From Pseudomonadota bacterium (lineage in GTDB: Bacteria > Pseudomonadota > Alphaproteobacteria > Sphingomonadales > SMXR01): DNA of 24,085 nt. Numbering within the stretch: position 1 is the stretch's first letter; the number at the start of each line of letters is the position of its first letter. The stretch spans positions 1 through 24,085 of the forward strand of contig JACZYI010000002.1 of assembly GCA_022571175.1 (NCBI GenBank), written 5' to 3'. The notes under the pieces were generated by a model, which did not search any database, was not told the DNA's origin, and was given only the letters and a program-made list of their open reading frames with translations. Shown one piece after another: positions 7,724 to 14,777 of the stretch. The position numbers and the translations under genes were made by a program.

Positions 7724-8491
7724 ATGTTATGGAATCCTGAACAATATTCCCGCTTCGAACGGGAACGTCTCGCTCCGGCATTAGACCTTCTTCAATCAGT
7801 CCCGATTATGCGGATTGGTTTGGTGGCCGACTTGGGCTGCGGTACTGGCGTTATTTTGCCCTATATTCGAGATCGCTCACCCGAGGCCCGAATTATAGCG
7901 CTGGACCATGATGCCCAAATGCTTCAGGTTGCACGCTCCCAAGCATATGCTGATCATTATGTGCAATGCAGAATCGAGGATTGGTTGCCCGATGAAAAGC
8001 TGGATCTGATCTTCTCCAATGCTGCATTTCATTGGCTGCCCGATCAGAAAGCCGCCATTGACCGTTGTCTATCATTCTTGAACCCAGGCGGTGTGCTTGC
8101 TGTACAAATTCCTGATAACTGGGGCGAGCCATCGCATCATAACTTATACACTCTGGCGCGGAGCGAACGATGGCAAAAAGTTCTGGAACAAAATATCTTC
8201 CAACCCTCCCGGCATGACTCACAGGACTATTATCGGTGGTGCAAGGATTGTTCGGCTTCGGTACGAGTTTGGGAAACGCGCTACCTTCATTATTTTGAGG
8301 AGGCCCAGGATATTGTTGAATGGATGAAAGGAACGAGCCTGGGGCAAATATTGGCATTGTTGGGGCCCGAGGATCAGAAGGTCTTTTTGGGTGAATACAC
8401 TGGCCTAATTGTCAGAGACTATCCGCCGATGGCAGAGGGACAAGTCGCCTTTCCCTTCAGAAGGATTTTCCTGTGCGCCATTAAGAAATGA
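7724..8491 (+). CDS. tam: trans-aconitate 2-methyltransferase-like SAM-dependent methyltransferase
   Basis: The 255-residue protein is a class I SAM-dependent methyltransferase with motif I ADLGCGTG (35-42), the acidic end of strand 2 (D61), an ED pair (85-86) and the LDLIFSNAAFHWLPD segment (93-107). The whole layout resembles E. coli Tam: WNPEQY near the start, LNPGGVLAVQIPDNWGEPSH in the middle and FPFRRIFLCA at the end. Tam methylates trans-aconitate, a spontaneous by-product of the citrate cycle, removing an aconitase inhibitor. Family membership is secure; the substrate is inferred from similarity. It may be cotranscribed with the kinase gene 28 bases upstream and is convergent with the lipoprotein gene. 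Confidence 0.85.
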   Translation: MLWNPEQYSRFERERLAPALDLLQSVPIMRIGLVADLGCGTGVILPYIRDRSPEARIIALDHDAQMLQVARSQAYADHYVQCRIEDWLPDEKLDLIFSNAAFHWLPDQKAAIDRCLSFLNPGGVLAVQIPDNWGEPSHHNLYTLARSERWQKVLEQNIFQPSRHDSQDYYRWCKDCSASVRVWETRYLHYFEEAQDIVEWMKGTSLGQILALLGPEDQKVFLGEYTGLIVRDYPPMAEGQVAFPFRRIFLCAIKK

Positions 8492-8506
8492 ACGTGCCGC
8501 GCCCGC

Positions 8507-9031
8507 TTAAGTCAGACCAGCCAACTGGCTTCTCTCAGCGACGATAAACTGATCCAGGGAGTTTCTGAATTCTGATATCTCGGCCATGAGCAAAGTACCA
8601 GCGGCGGAGCCGATCAGAGACCCTGCCTGATCAGAAAGTACGAGTAATTCTTCTGCCAGTTGGCTGAGACGTGTGAGTTCCAGCTGGGCTGAAAGCCAGT
8701 TGATGTTTTCGTTGTCCGATTCCGCCTCAACCCGGGCTTGCCTGCTTGCGCGTTCATAAGCCTCGCGCTGGGCTGAAATTCTTGCCTGAAGGTCAAAAAA
8801 GTCTTCTTGCAGCACATTAATTGCAAGAGTATCCGGAATTGCAAGAGTGTCCGGAACATCTGATGCGGGATCTAAATCGGATATGTGATCTGGTTGCTCA
8901 TAGGTGGTTCCACGCTCTGTGTATGCACCCTCAAACCCTTCGGAAAGATCCGGCCAGTCCTGACTGCTGTATCCCGCACATCCAGATAACAATATTATCG
9001 TTAAGGCCATATGGAAAAATCGCGCAATCAT
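8507..9031 (-). CDS. predicted lipoprotein of unknown function
   Basis: I do not recognise the family. The protein (174 residues from the ATG at 9031) begins with a short basic stretch, a hydrophobic segment and the lipobox LSGC, so it is probably lipid-modified at that cysteine and anchored in the outer or inner membrane. An acidic Ser/Asp/Thr-rich linker follows, then a long helical region from about residue 75 to the end that looks able to form a coiled coil. A GTG at 9043 would add four residues; AAGGTG is better placed for the ATG. The linker contains the duplicated peptide DTLAIP/DTLAIN, encoded by an 18-base tandem repeat (8819-8854). It is convergent with tam. Confidence 0.75.
   Translation of the reverse strand: MIARFFHMALTIILLSGCAGYSSQDWPDLSEGFEGAYTERGTTYEQPDHISDLDPASDVPDTLAIPDTLAINVLQEDFFDLQARISAQREAYERASRQARVEAESDNENINWLSAQLELTRLSQLAEELLVLSDQAGSLIGSAAGTLLMAEISEFRNSLDQFIVAERSQLAGLT
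8819..8854. repeat. 18-base tandem duplication inside the lipoprotein gene
   Basis: Two adjacent copies of an 18-base unit (AATTGCAAGAGT followed by ATCCGG or GTCCGG) differ at one base. Because 18 is divisible by three, the duplication adds six residues in frame to the linker after the lipobox. The repeat is directly visible. Confidence 0.9.
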
Positions 9032-9192
9032 ACCAGATTTCACCTTGGTGTTTTGTTTGGTGTGGTTATGAAATGCTAATGCTTCACCCTTGCCCCCACA
9101 AGTGAAACCAACCCTTCGGCCATTTACAACACCGTTTGCTTAAAGTTCACCTTGAATCAACGGGTCAATCTGTCTAGGGTCCGCAACCGGAT

Positions 9193-9269
9193 GCGCCCGT
9201 AGCTCAGCTGGATAGAGCACCAGACTACGAATCTGGGGGTCGGGAGTTCGAATCTCTTCGGGCGCGCCA
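9193..9269 (+). tRNA. tRNA-Arg(ACG)
   Basis: A full cloverleaf can be drawn over 77 bases. The acceptor arms GCGCCCG (9193-9199) and CGGGCGC (9259-9265) pair perfectly, with discriminator G and an encoded CCA end. The D arm contains AGCTCAGCTGGATAGAGC. The anticodon stem CCAGA/TCTGG encloses CTACGAA, giving anticodon ACG (read as ICG after deamination) for arginine CGN codons. The T arm has the canonical GTTCGAATC. A T-rich stretch follows at 9281-9286 but without an obvious hairpin. Confidence 0.97.
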
Positions 9270-9309
9270 ATCTCATCAGTTTTTTCCCTAAAAAAACATT
9301 TGGCGTCTT

Positions 9310-9738
9310 ATGAAAAATGAACTGATTTTTATCCCACTTCTGGCTCAAGTCCTCCTGACCGCAATCATTTGGATGGTGATGTACCGAACCAGAATTGGCG
9401 AGATGAGGCGCAAACGCATTCGCCCTCAGGCCTTGGCCAATACCGATACTGCCCGGGGATTGCTTGCTGATGTTTCGGGGCCTGCCCATAATTTTTCCAA
9501 CCTGTTTGAAATTCCGGTGCTGTTTTATGTGGCAACAATTTCTATATATGTGACAGAATTTGTAAGCCTCATATTTATCACCCTGCTCGGGCTGTTTGTT
9601 GTTCTGCGCGGAATACACAGCATCATCCACATCACCACCAATAGGGTGATTCAACGATTTTATGTCTATCTGGTCTCAACCAGTGTGCTGTGGCTGATTT
9701 GGGTTCTTTTCGCCTGGCATTTGTTCATTGAAGCCTAG
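9310..9738 (+). CDS. MAPEG family membrane protein
   Basis: This 142-residue integral membrane protein has four hydrophobic segments and the MAPEG hallmarks: GPAHNFSNLFEIPVLFY (about 56-72) and the LRGIHSIIHIT segment (about 98-108). MAPEG proteins include glutathione-dependent transferases and peroxidases; most bacterial members, like this one, have no known substrate. The ATG is 40 bases after the tRNA and lacks a clear Shine-Dalgarno sequence. It ends in a small terminator-like hairpin and is convergent with the DUF3126 gene. Confidence 0.88.
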   Translation: MKNELIFIPLLAQVLLTAIIWMVMYRTRIGEMRRKRIRPQALANTDTARGLLADVSGPAHNFSNLFEIPVLFYVATISIYVTEFVSLIFITLLGLFVVLRGIHSIIHITTNRVIQRFYVYLVSTSVLWLIWVLFAWHLFIEA

Positions 9739-9754
9739 GGTCGGACCCTCTTTT
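9737..9754 (+). terminator. short Rho-independent terminator-like hairpin after the MAPEG gene
   Basis: AGGGT (9737-9741) and ACCCT (9745-9749) form a five-pair stem with loop CGG, followed by CTTTTA. It begins inside the stop codon of the MAPEG gene. The stem is short, so termination efficiency is doubtful. On the other strand there is no T tract. Confidence 0.45.
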
Positions 9755-9974
9755 ACAGCTCGGGCAGGTCCTCTTCGAGAATGGTCATGTGAAAAGCATA
9801 GGACAGCTCACCTTCATCCTCGTCCTTGTATATGACGCCAATAAATTCCTCCCCGAGCAAAACTTCAATGGAATCGTCCGTATCAGGGCGAATTTTTACC
9901 CGAAATGAATTATTTGAAAATTTTTCCCTCAAATAAATCTGTAATTTTGCAATTTCCTGTGGTGTCACAACCAT
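9753..9974 (-). CDS. DUF3126 family protein
   Basis: This 73-residue acidic protein matches the small alphaproteobacterial family DUF3126: an N-terminal helix (PQEIAKLQIYLREKF) then beta strands with FRVKIRPDTDDSIEVLLGEEF and IGVIYKDEDEGELSYAFHMTIL, ending EEDLPEL. No function is known for the family. It has no signal peptide or membrane segment. Its stop lies 14 bases from the MAPEG stop, a tight convergent pair. Confidence 0.88.
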   Translation of the reverse strand: MVVTPQEIAKLQIYLREKFSNNSFRVKIRPDTDDSIEVLLGEEFIGVIYKDEDEGELSYAFHMTILEEDLPEL

Positions 9975-10020
9975 AATCCCTTATGTGTTCTGGTTCAAAA
10001 AAACAGGTTTGGAACCCATC

Positions 10021-10221
10021 TTATACCGGCTGCATCCCGCACGCTGCAAGCCTGAAACCGGTGTGAATAAAACAACTTATACTTTTTCCGGGAAATTTTG
10101 CCTCCTGATTGCCATATTTTGTCTTCACTGAGACATTTTTGTGATCGTAAATTCGATTATCGCATTGGTATTCTTGCCCGCTCTGCGTGGTGAATGTTGA
10201 TAAATATGTATTGATACCCAT
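10021..10221 (-). CDS. possible small hypothetical protein
   Basis: A 66-codon frame lies in the 281-base gap between the DUF3126 gene and the cell wall hydrolase gene. In its favour are the ATG start with GAGG six bases upstream and a position that is otherwise gene-free. Against it, I recognise no family, and the composition is unremarkable, with three cysteines and no membrane segment. It would be divergent from the hydrolase gene. Treat it as a candidate only. Confidence 0.25.
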   Translation of the reverse strand: MGINTYLSTFTTQSGQEYQCDNRIYDHKNVSVKTKYGNQEAKFPGKSISCFIHTGFRLAACGMQPV

Positions 10222-10255
10222 TTAAGGCCTCAGACAGCGAAAGCGGAAAAAATAT

Positions 10256-10849
10256 ATGACAAGACTTATTCCCCTGCTGGTTCTATACGCCCTCCTGTTG
10301 CCCTGGATGTTACCTGATCAGAAAGTGGCATCTTCCTTGTCACCGGAGCTGTCTTCTTTCGTTCGGGAAGGGGCAGATAAGGTAGAAAACCCCGCATTAA
10401 GTTCAAACATATACGGGCTGAATAAGGTTGTCTGGGACGGCATCTCTTCGCCCGAGAATACCCTGTCATCAGAGGACCATTGTCTGGCGCAGGCAGTATA
10501 TTTTGAAGCCCGGGGAGAATCCATTGAAGGCCAGTTGGCAGTTGCCCAAGTAGTGCTTAATCGTGTCAAGAATCGCCGTTATCCATCATCAATTTGCGGC
10601 GTTGTTTTTCAGAATGAGCGTTTGCGTCATCGCTGCCAGTTTTCTTTTGCCTGTGATGGCCGTTCGGACCGCCCCAGGGAAGTACGGGCTTGGGACCTAG
10701 CCATACGGGTCAGCCAGGTAGCTAAACTGGGTCTTTGGACAGATATCACTGGTTCCGCCACCCATTATCACGCCACCTATGTGGATCCTGGCTGGAATGA
10801 CCAACTTCAGCACACCGCTACCTTTGGTCAGCACCAATTTTACCGTTAA
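10256..10849 (+). CDS. cell wall hydrolase, SleB/CwlJ family
   Basis: The 197-residue protein has an N-terminal hydrophobic signal or anchor (3-19), a linker, and a Hydrolase_2 (SleB-like) domain from about 74 to the end. The catalytic glutamate is E84 in AVYFEARGES; the conserved AVAQVVLNRVKNRRYPSSICGVVFQ and THYHATYVDPGW (169-180) segments are complete. Members cleave peptidoglycan glycan strands; in non-sporulating alphaproteobacteria they are thought to act in envelope remodelling. The Hpt gene follows about 120 bases later on the same strand. Confidence 0.9.
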   Translation: MTRLIPLLVLYALLLPWMLPDQKVASSLSPELSSFVREGADKVENPALSSNIYGLNKVVWDGISSPENTLSSEDHCLAQAVYFEARGESIEGQLAVAQVVLNRVKNRRYPSSICGVVFQNERLRHRCQFSFACDGRSDRPREVRAWDLAIRVSQVAKLGLWTDITGSATHYHATYVDPGWNDQLQHTATFGQHQFYR

Positions 10850-10971
10850 TCAATTTCTTCTTGATACTCACGGTCCGCCTTCCCCAATTCTAATCTTTCG
10901 TGATACGCTCCATTTGCAGGGTTTCGTTATTTTCCAAAACGCATGGGCATATGATAATTTGTGGAATGGTT

Positions 10972-11355
10972 ATGACCGATAACGACGATCTTTTGACTTA
11001 TTATCTGGACTGGACATCCAAGGCGCTAGTGGAGCTTGACGAACTTTTGGCCCGTCTAAAAAGTGAGGAAGGCGCGGAGGGCTTCAATAAGGAAATTTAT
11101 GCCATCGCGCATAATCTCAAAGGTATGGGCAGCAGTTTTGGCTTTGACTTAATGACAGCTTCTGGAAACAGTTTGTGTGAATATTTACGTAAGCTTGAGG
11201 AGCGAAATGCTACGGCCTCGGTTGTTGGAGCCCACCTGAAGGCCATGAAAGTTATTCTTGATAAGCGCATAACCGGTGACGGCGGAGATGATGGAAAAGC
11301 TCTGGTTGCGAGACTGAATAAACTGGCCAAAGAAGATATTTCACAAAATCATTGA
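10972..11355 (+). CDS. single-domain Hpt phosphotransfer protein
   Basis: The protein (127 residues from the ATG at 10972) is all helical, with the phosphotransfer motif AIAHNLKGMGSSFGFDLMT; the phosphorylatable histidine is about H47. Hpt proteins relay phosphate between hybrid kinases and response regulators. No kinase or receiver domain is fused. I chose 10972 because GTGGA lies eight bases upstream; the frame stays open to a GTG at 10900, with other ATGs at 10951 and 10966, but the extra residues do not look like Hpt sequence. The LexA box of mmcB begins two bases after its stop codon. Its kinase and target are unknown; the histidine kinase at 6280 is the only one in the window. Confidence 0.85.
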   Translation: MTDNDDLLTYYLDWTSKALVELDELLARLKSEEGAEGFNKEIYAIAHNLKGMGSSFGFDLMTASGNSLCEYLRKLEERNATASVVGAHLKAMKVILDKRITGDGGDDGKALVARLNKLAKEDISQNH

Positions 11356-11356
11356 C

Positions 11357-11371
11357 GTTCCCTTTTTGTTC
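11357..11371 (+). promoter_or_regulatory. LexA-binding SOS box of mmcB
   Basis: GTTCCCTTTTTGTTC is a perfect GTTC-N7-GTTC direct repeat, the LexA operator of Alphaproteobacteria. It lies 42 bases before the GTG start of mmcB, a gene known to be SOS-induced and needed for mitomycin C resistance in Caulobacter. I saw no other full copy in the window on either strand. Confidence 0.88.
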
Positions 11372-11413
11372 TGTTTTTCTCAATATCCATGCCATAATCT
11401 GCGAGGTTCATCC

Positions 11414-11884
11414 GTGGCAAATACTTGTGTGCGCAAGGGATCACAAAGGCTGTCGGCCATAGACCTGACCCGTGGCGCCGAAAGGCTCATGTTTAGCCTC
11501 GGTTATGCAACAATGGTCGAATTTCGTCTGAGGTCTGGCTATCGAATCGATTTGGCCGCACTGGATGCCAAAGGACAGTTTTCCTTTGTGGAAGTTAAAT
11601 CATCTGCCGCCGATTTTCGCTGCGACCAAAAATGGCATAAATATCTGGAATATTGTGACCAGTTCTATTTTTGTGTTTCGGCCTCTTTTCCACTCGAATT
11701 GCTCGAGCGCCTAGAAAGCCAACCTGGTAAATGTGGAATCATAATTGCGGACCGATTTGGAGGCGAAATCGTTAGACAGCCTGCGAAGCGTCTCCTTCAC
11801 GCCTCGCGAAGACGATCTCAGATGATCCGCTTCGCACATCGAGCAGGCGAACGCCTGTTTCAATTGCGGGAAACAAGAGCCTAA
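11414..11884 (+). CDS. mmcB: MmcB family DNA repair protein (PD-(D/E)XK nuclease fold)
   Basis: The 156-residue protein matches MmcB (COG5321): RGAERLMFSLGY (20-31), VEFRLRSGYRIDLAAL (35-50) and FSFVEVKSSAADFRCDQKWHKYLEYCDQFYFCV (57-88). D46, E60 and K62 form the D...ExK metal-binding core of a PD-(D/E)XK nuclease. MmcB takes part in repair of mitomycin C damage in Caulobacter. The frame is open from a TTG at 11366, but that codon lies inside the LexA box. The GTG at 11414 has GAGG seven bases upstream and is the likely start. It is expected to be LexA-repressed. Confidence 0.92.
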   Translation: MANTCVRKGSQRLSAIDLTRGAERLMFSLGYATMVEFRLRSGYRIDLAALDAKGQFSFVEVKSSAADFRCDQKWHKYLEYCDQFYFCVSASFPLELLERLESQPGKCGIIIADRFGGEIVRQPAKRLLHASRRRSQMIRFAHRAGERLFQLRETRA

Positions 11885-11999
11885 ATCATGGGAAACAGTA
11901 ATTCGAGCCTGCCAGACAACCTTAATTTCATGCAAACTTAACTAAAAAGTAATTGCCCATGGCTCAATAATGCAGAGGAACTAAATGCAGGATTGAAAA

Positions 12000-13412
12000 A
12001 TGGACCGCACTGGGCGGTTACAGAAAGGGCAAAACAAAGCCTCGCCGGAAGAGTTTCTGCGAGATTACGCCAAGAGTCTGAATCGACATCGAAAAAATCG
12101 TCGCGCCGTTCTGGTTCGCCTGTCCCTGCTCAGTCGAATGTTTTCCAAACCCCACCATCGACGCGCAGCCGCTGAAACCTTTATACCCATCCGACGTCAA
12201 TTCGAAGGCGAGCTTTTCAATCTTTCCAATGGCGACATTGTTTGTGCCTTGCATAAAGCACGCTTGGCAGATTTAGATGAAGCAGTATTGAGAATTCGCG
12301 TTATGTTTCGTGACGACCATAATCTTAAATTCCTGGAGCAAACAGAACGCGATGATCTATTTTGCCAGTGGTTTGATCTGGAACAGGATTATGATGAATT
12401 TTACAATTTTGCTCAGCGTCGATTTAGAGGCCAGACAGATGTTTATGACCGTCTGACCCAAGAATTTTCTGCCCGCGAGAATCTCCCAACTGGAGGTCAG
12501 CAAAAAATCAGACCGGTGATAAGCCTCGACCTAGCGGCACCAGAAACAGACGGCCAGAGGCCATATGCGGGAGCCAACAATGGTCAAGACAGCAAGAGAT
12601 TCGCGCAGGAAGAAACAGGCTCGCGACGGCTGAAGGCAAATCCAAAAATACGATTCGTTGAAATAAAAATTGAGGAACGTGAACCGGTCGAGATGAGGCA
12701 GTTTTCGTCGGCTGATCTGGCAAAAATTGAGCAATCTCTGCGGACTATTGATTTGGCCAGTCTGTTGAAAAAACAAGCGGTAAAGCTGATAGCCGGAGAT
12801 CATTCAAAAGTTGTTTTTTCGGAACTTTCGGTTCCGATTATGGCAATTCAGAATTCTATTCTGCCGCAATGTAATCTCGCAAGCGATCTTCAGCTCCTGA
12901 GATTATTGCGTCGATTGACTGATCACCGCACACTCACCCATGTATCCAACGAAATGGATCTGGACGTTTCACCGCACTGTATCAGAACAACGGTACATTC
13001 CACCATTGATCCTGCTTTTGACCGATTTCACAACCAACATGGAGGGGCAGGTGCCAAGCGGATAATTCTGGAATATTCTTTCATAGATATTTTGGGTGAT
13101 TTCGATAAATATTTGCTGGCAAGATCAAAAATTCGTGATTTGGGTTATCGATTATGTATTGGGGATCTGGATCCACAAACATTCTGCATGATGGATCGGA
13201 AAAGAATTTCCGCTGATTTTGAAAAACTCAGATATTCTTACCGATTCGACCGCTCTGCCAATGAAACAGAGCTTTTTGAGCTGAAAAACGCCGTTGCAAC
13301 TGCCGGGCGGCACCGGATAATTCTGGTTGCGTGCCAAAGTAAGAATGCCTTTCGTTTTGGTCAAAGAATAGGGATTTCTCTTTTTCAGGGCGATTATGCA
13401 GAAACGTTATAG
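12000..13412 (+). CDS. degenerate GGDEF/EAL-like protein, unknown function
   Basis: The 470-residue soluble protein resembles two-domain signalling proteins that have lost the catalytic residues. Residues 35-105 read like a worn GGDEF domain (RAVLVRLSLL, then FEGELFNLSNGDIVCAL where GG(D/E)EF would be). Residues 165-235 are a polar linker. Residues 240-470 look like a worn EAL domain: RIILEYSFIDILGD keeps the position of the second-strand glutamate, LGYRLCIGDLD sits where the DD pair should be, and GISLFQGDY matches the FQG motif near the end. No EAL triplet or GGDEF motif remains, so enzymatic cyclic-di-GMP turnover is unlikely; nucleotide binding or a protein-interaction role is possible. 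AGGA lies seven bases before the ATG. The domain assignment is inference from pattern, not from a search. Confidence 0.7.
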   Translation: MDRTGRLQKGQNKASPEEFLRDYAKSLNRHRKNRRAVLVRLSLLSRMFSKPHHRRAAAETFIPIRRQFEGELFNLSNGDIVCALHKARLADLDEAVLRIRVMFRDDHNLKFLEQTERDDLFCQWFDLEQDYDEFYNFAQRRFRGQTDVYDRLTQEFSARENLPTGGQQKIRPVISLDLAAPETDGQRPYAGANNGQDSKRFAQEETGSRRLKANPKIRFVEIKIEEREPVEMRQFSSADLAKIEQSLRTIDLASLLKKQAVKLIAGDHSKVVFSELSVPIMAIQNSILPQCNLASDLQLLRLLRRLTDHRTLTHVSNEMDLDVSPHCIRTTVHSTIDPAFDRFHNQHGGAGAKRIILEYSFIDILGDFDKYLLARSKIRDLGYRLCIGDLDPQTFCMMDRKRISADFEKLRYSYRFDRSANETELFELKNAVATAGRHRIILVACQSKNAFRFGQRIGISLFQGDYAETL

Positions 13413-13418
13413 GCCGCT

Positions 13419-14000
13419 TCAGCGAGCACCAGCCTTTATCAGTGCCTTTTCTACCTGTCGAGCACGGGCCTGCCGTGCATGGTCCAATGCAGTTTGCCCG
13501 GTGTAATCACTGGTATCAAGATTGGCATTAGATTCGATAAGCAATTGAGCCGCCCGTGCATTTCTATAGCGAGCAGCTTTCATTAAAGCAGTTTGACCGC
13601 CACGGTCCTGCAAATTTACATCTGCCCCCAATCCAATTAATACCCGCAGAAAAGCAACATCACCCACCTCCGTGCGCCGCATCAGAGCAGTTTCGTTTCT
13701 GCTCTCCTCGACACCGTTTATATTCGCCCCATGGTCGAGCAAAAATTGAAGCAACTCAGAATTAGACATGTCAGAAGCGATGATAACTGCCGACAACCCA
13801 TCTTCATTGTGGCTGTTGATGTTTGCACCACGGGTGAGCCGGGTTCTCATTTCCAGGTAATCAACATCCTCTACGGCGTTGAAAAACTCCCATGTATCAG
13901 AGAATTGGGCTTGGCCAGGAGCAACCAAAACCAATGCAAGAACCAGAGCAGAAAAAAACACTCCGCCCCGTCGTCCTAATCTTCGCATTCCTGATTTCAT
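13419..14000 (-). CDS. secreted ankyrin-repeat protein
   Basis: From the ATG at 14000 the 193-residue protein starts with a classical signal peptide: RRLGRRGG, a hydrophobic FFSALVLALVLVA, and a likely cut after GQA. At least four ankyrin repeats follow, with clear GADVNLQDRGGQTALMKAAR and DYTGQTALDHARQ units. It is therefore probably periplasmic. The frame is open upstream to 14105, but the added sequence would bury the signal peptide and has no support. Neither in-frame ATG (14000, 13988) has an ideal ribosome binding site. Function unknown. It is divergent from the SCO1-like gene and convergent with the degenerate EAL gene. Confidence 0.85.
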   Translation of the reverse strand: MKSGMRRLGRRGGVFFSALVLALVLVAPGQAQFSDTWEFFNAVEDVDYLEMRTRLTRGANINSHNEDGLSAVIIASDMSNSELLQFLLDHGANINGVEESRNETALMRRTEVGDVAFLRVLIGLGADVNLQDRGGQTALMKAARYRNARAAQLLIESNANLDTSDYTGQTALDHARQARARQVEKALIKAGAR

Positions 14001-14142
14001 AATTAGTTTTGGACTCTTTTCCTGGTTGGAGACAAATCGTGGTTTCGCTTTTGATCGACTTTCACGCACGAACCACCTTATAAAGTGGATGCCGCCAATT
14101 GGCAAACCCTCGCCTTTCGGATTCGGCGTTTAGGAGCAAACC

Positions 14143-14769
14143 GTGGGTAGATTCAAATTCCAAATAATAATGGGTTCGCTACTCGGATTAGCATTTATTG
14201 CAATCATGGTACTTTTTCTTGAAGTATCAAAGCGCGATTCTTCGGACGGAATTGTCAGTGGTCAGGTTATCACAACCGGGCAAGCGACCATCGGGGGTCC
14301 CTTCGATCTGATCTCTCATTATGGAGCCTCCGTAACTGATGCCGATTTCCGGGGCCGTCATATGCTGATATTTTTTGGCTACTCTTTTTGCCCCGATGTT
14401 TGCCCTCTGGAACTGCAACGAATGGCGCTGGTGCTAGACATTCTGGATGAAGCAAGGTTTGATATGGAGCGCATTCAGCCTCTCTTCATCTCCATTGATC
14501 CTGAACGTGATTCACCAGAAATTCTGAGTAAATATGTGCCTTTGTTTCATCCTCTGCTAATAGGTCTTACAGGCAGCGGTGAGCAGATTGTTGAGGTCGC
14601 AACCAACTATAAAGTCTATTACCGGAGAGCGAGTGATGATCTCGATTATCTTATGGATCACAGCTCGATCGTTTATTTTATGGGGACTGAGGGAGAATAT
14701 CTGGCTCACTTTACATCCTTCGATTCACCTGAGGATATGGCCCGGCGCATACAGACACTGTTAGAATAA
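14143..14769 (+). CDS. SCO1/SenC family copper chaperone-like protein
   Basis: The 208-residue protein has an N-terminal membrane anchor (about 7-27) and a periplasmic thioredoxin-fold domain. The copper ligands are all present: C83 and C87 in FCPDVCP and H173 in DHSSIVYF. SISIDPERDSPE-type sequence (here FISIDPERDSPE, 115-126) is typical. SCO proteins deliver copper to the CuA or CuB site of cytochrome c oxidase or act as thiol reductants there. The start is a GTG with AGGAG seven bases upstream. The YcgN-family gene follows after 8 bases, so the two form an operon. Confidence 0.93.
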   Translation: MGRFKFQIIMGSLLGLAFIAIMVLFLEVSKRDSSDGIVSGQVITTGQATIGGPFDLISHYGASVTDADFRGRHMLIFFGYSFCPDVCPLELQRMALVLDILDEARFDMERIQPLFISIDPERDSPEILSKYVPLFHPLLIGLTGSGEQIVEVATNYKVYYRRASDDLDYLMDHSSIVYFMGTEGEYLAHFTSFDSPEDMARRIQTLLE

Positions 14770-14777
14770 GGTCTGAA

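Noticed and set aside
7893..8357. 154-codon minus-strand frame opposite the methyltransferase gene
   Set aside because: The plus strand encodes a complete methyltransferase with all motifs; the antisense frame has no recognisable domain.
9039..9154. Three copies of TTCACC(C)TTG between the lipoprotein gene and the tRNA
   Set aside because: The first copy is simply the complement of the lipoprotein ribosome binding site; the others have no symmetry or regular spacing.
9157..9654. 165-codon minus-strand frame
   Set aside because: It runs antisense through the tRNA-Arg gene and the MAPEG gene; the ARPKRFELPTPRFVV-type peptide is the familiar false translation of a tRNA.
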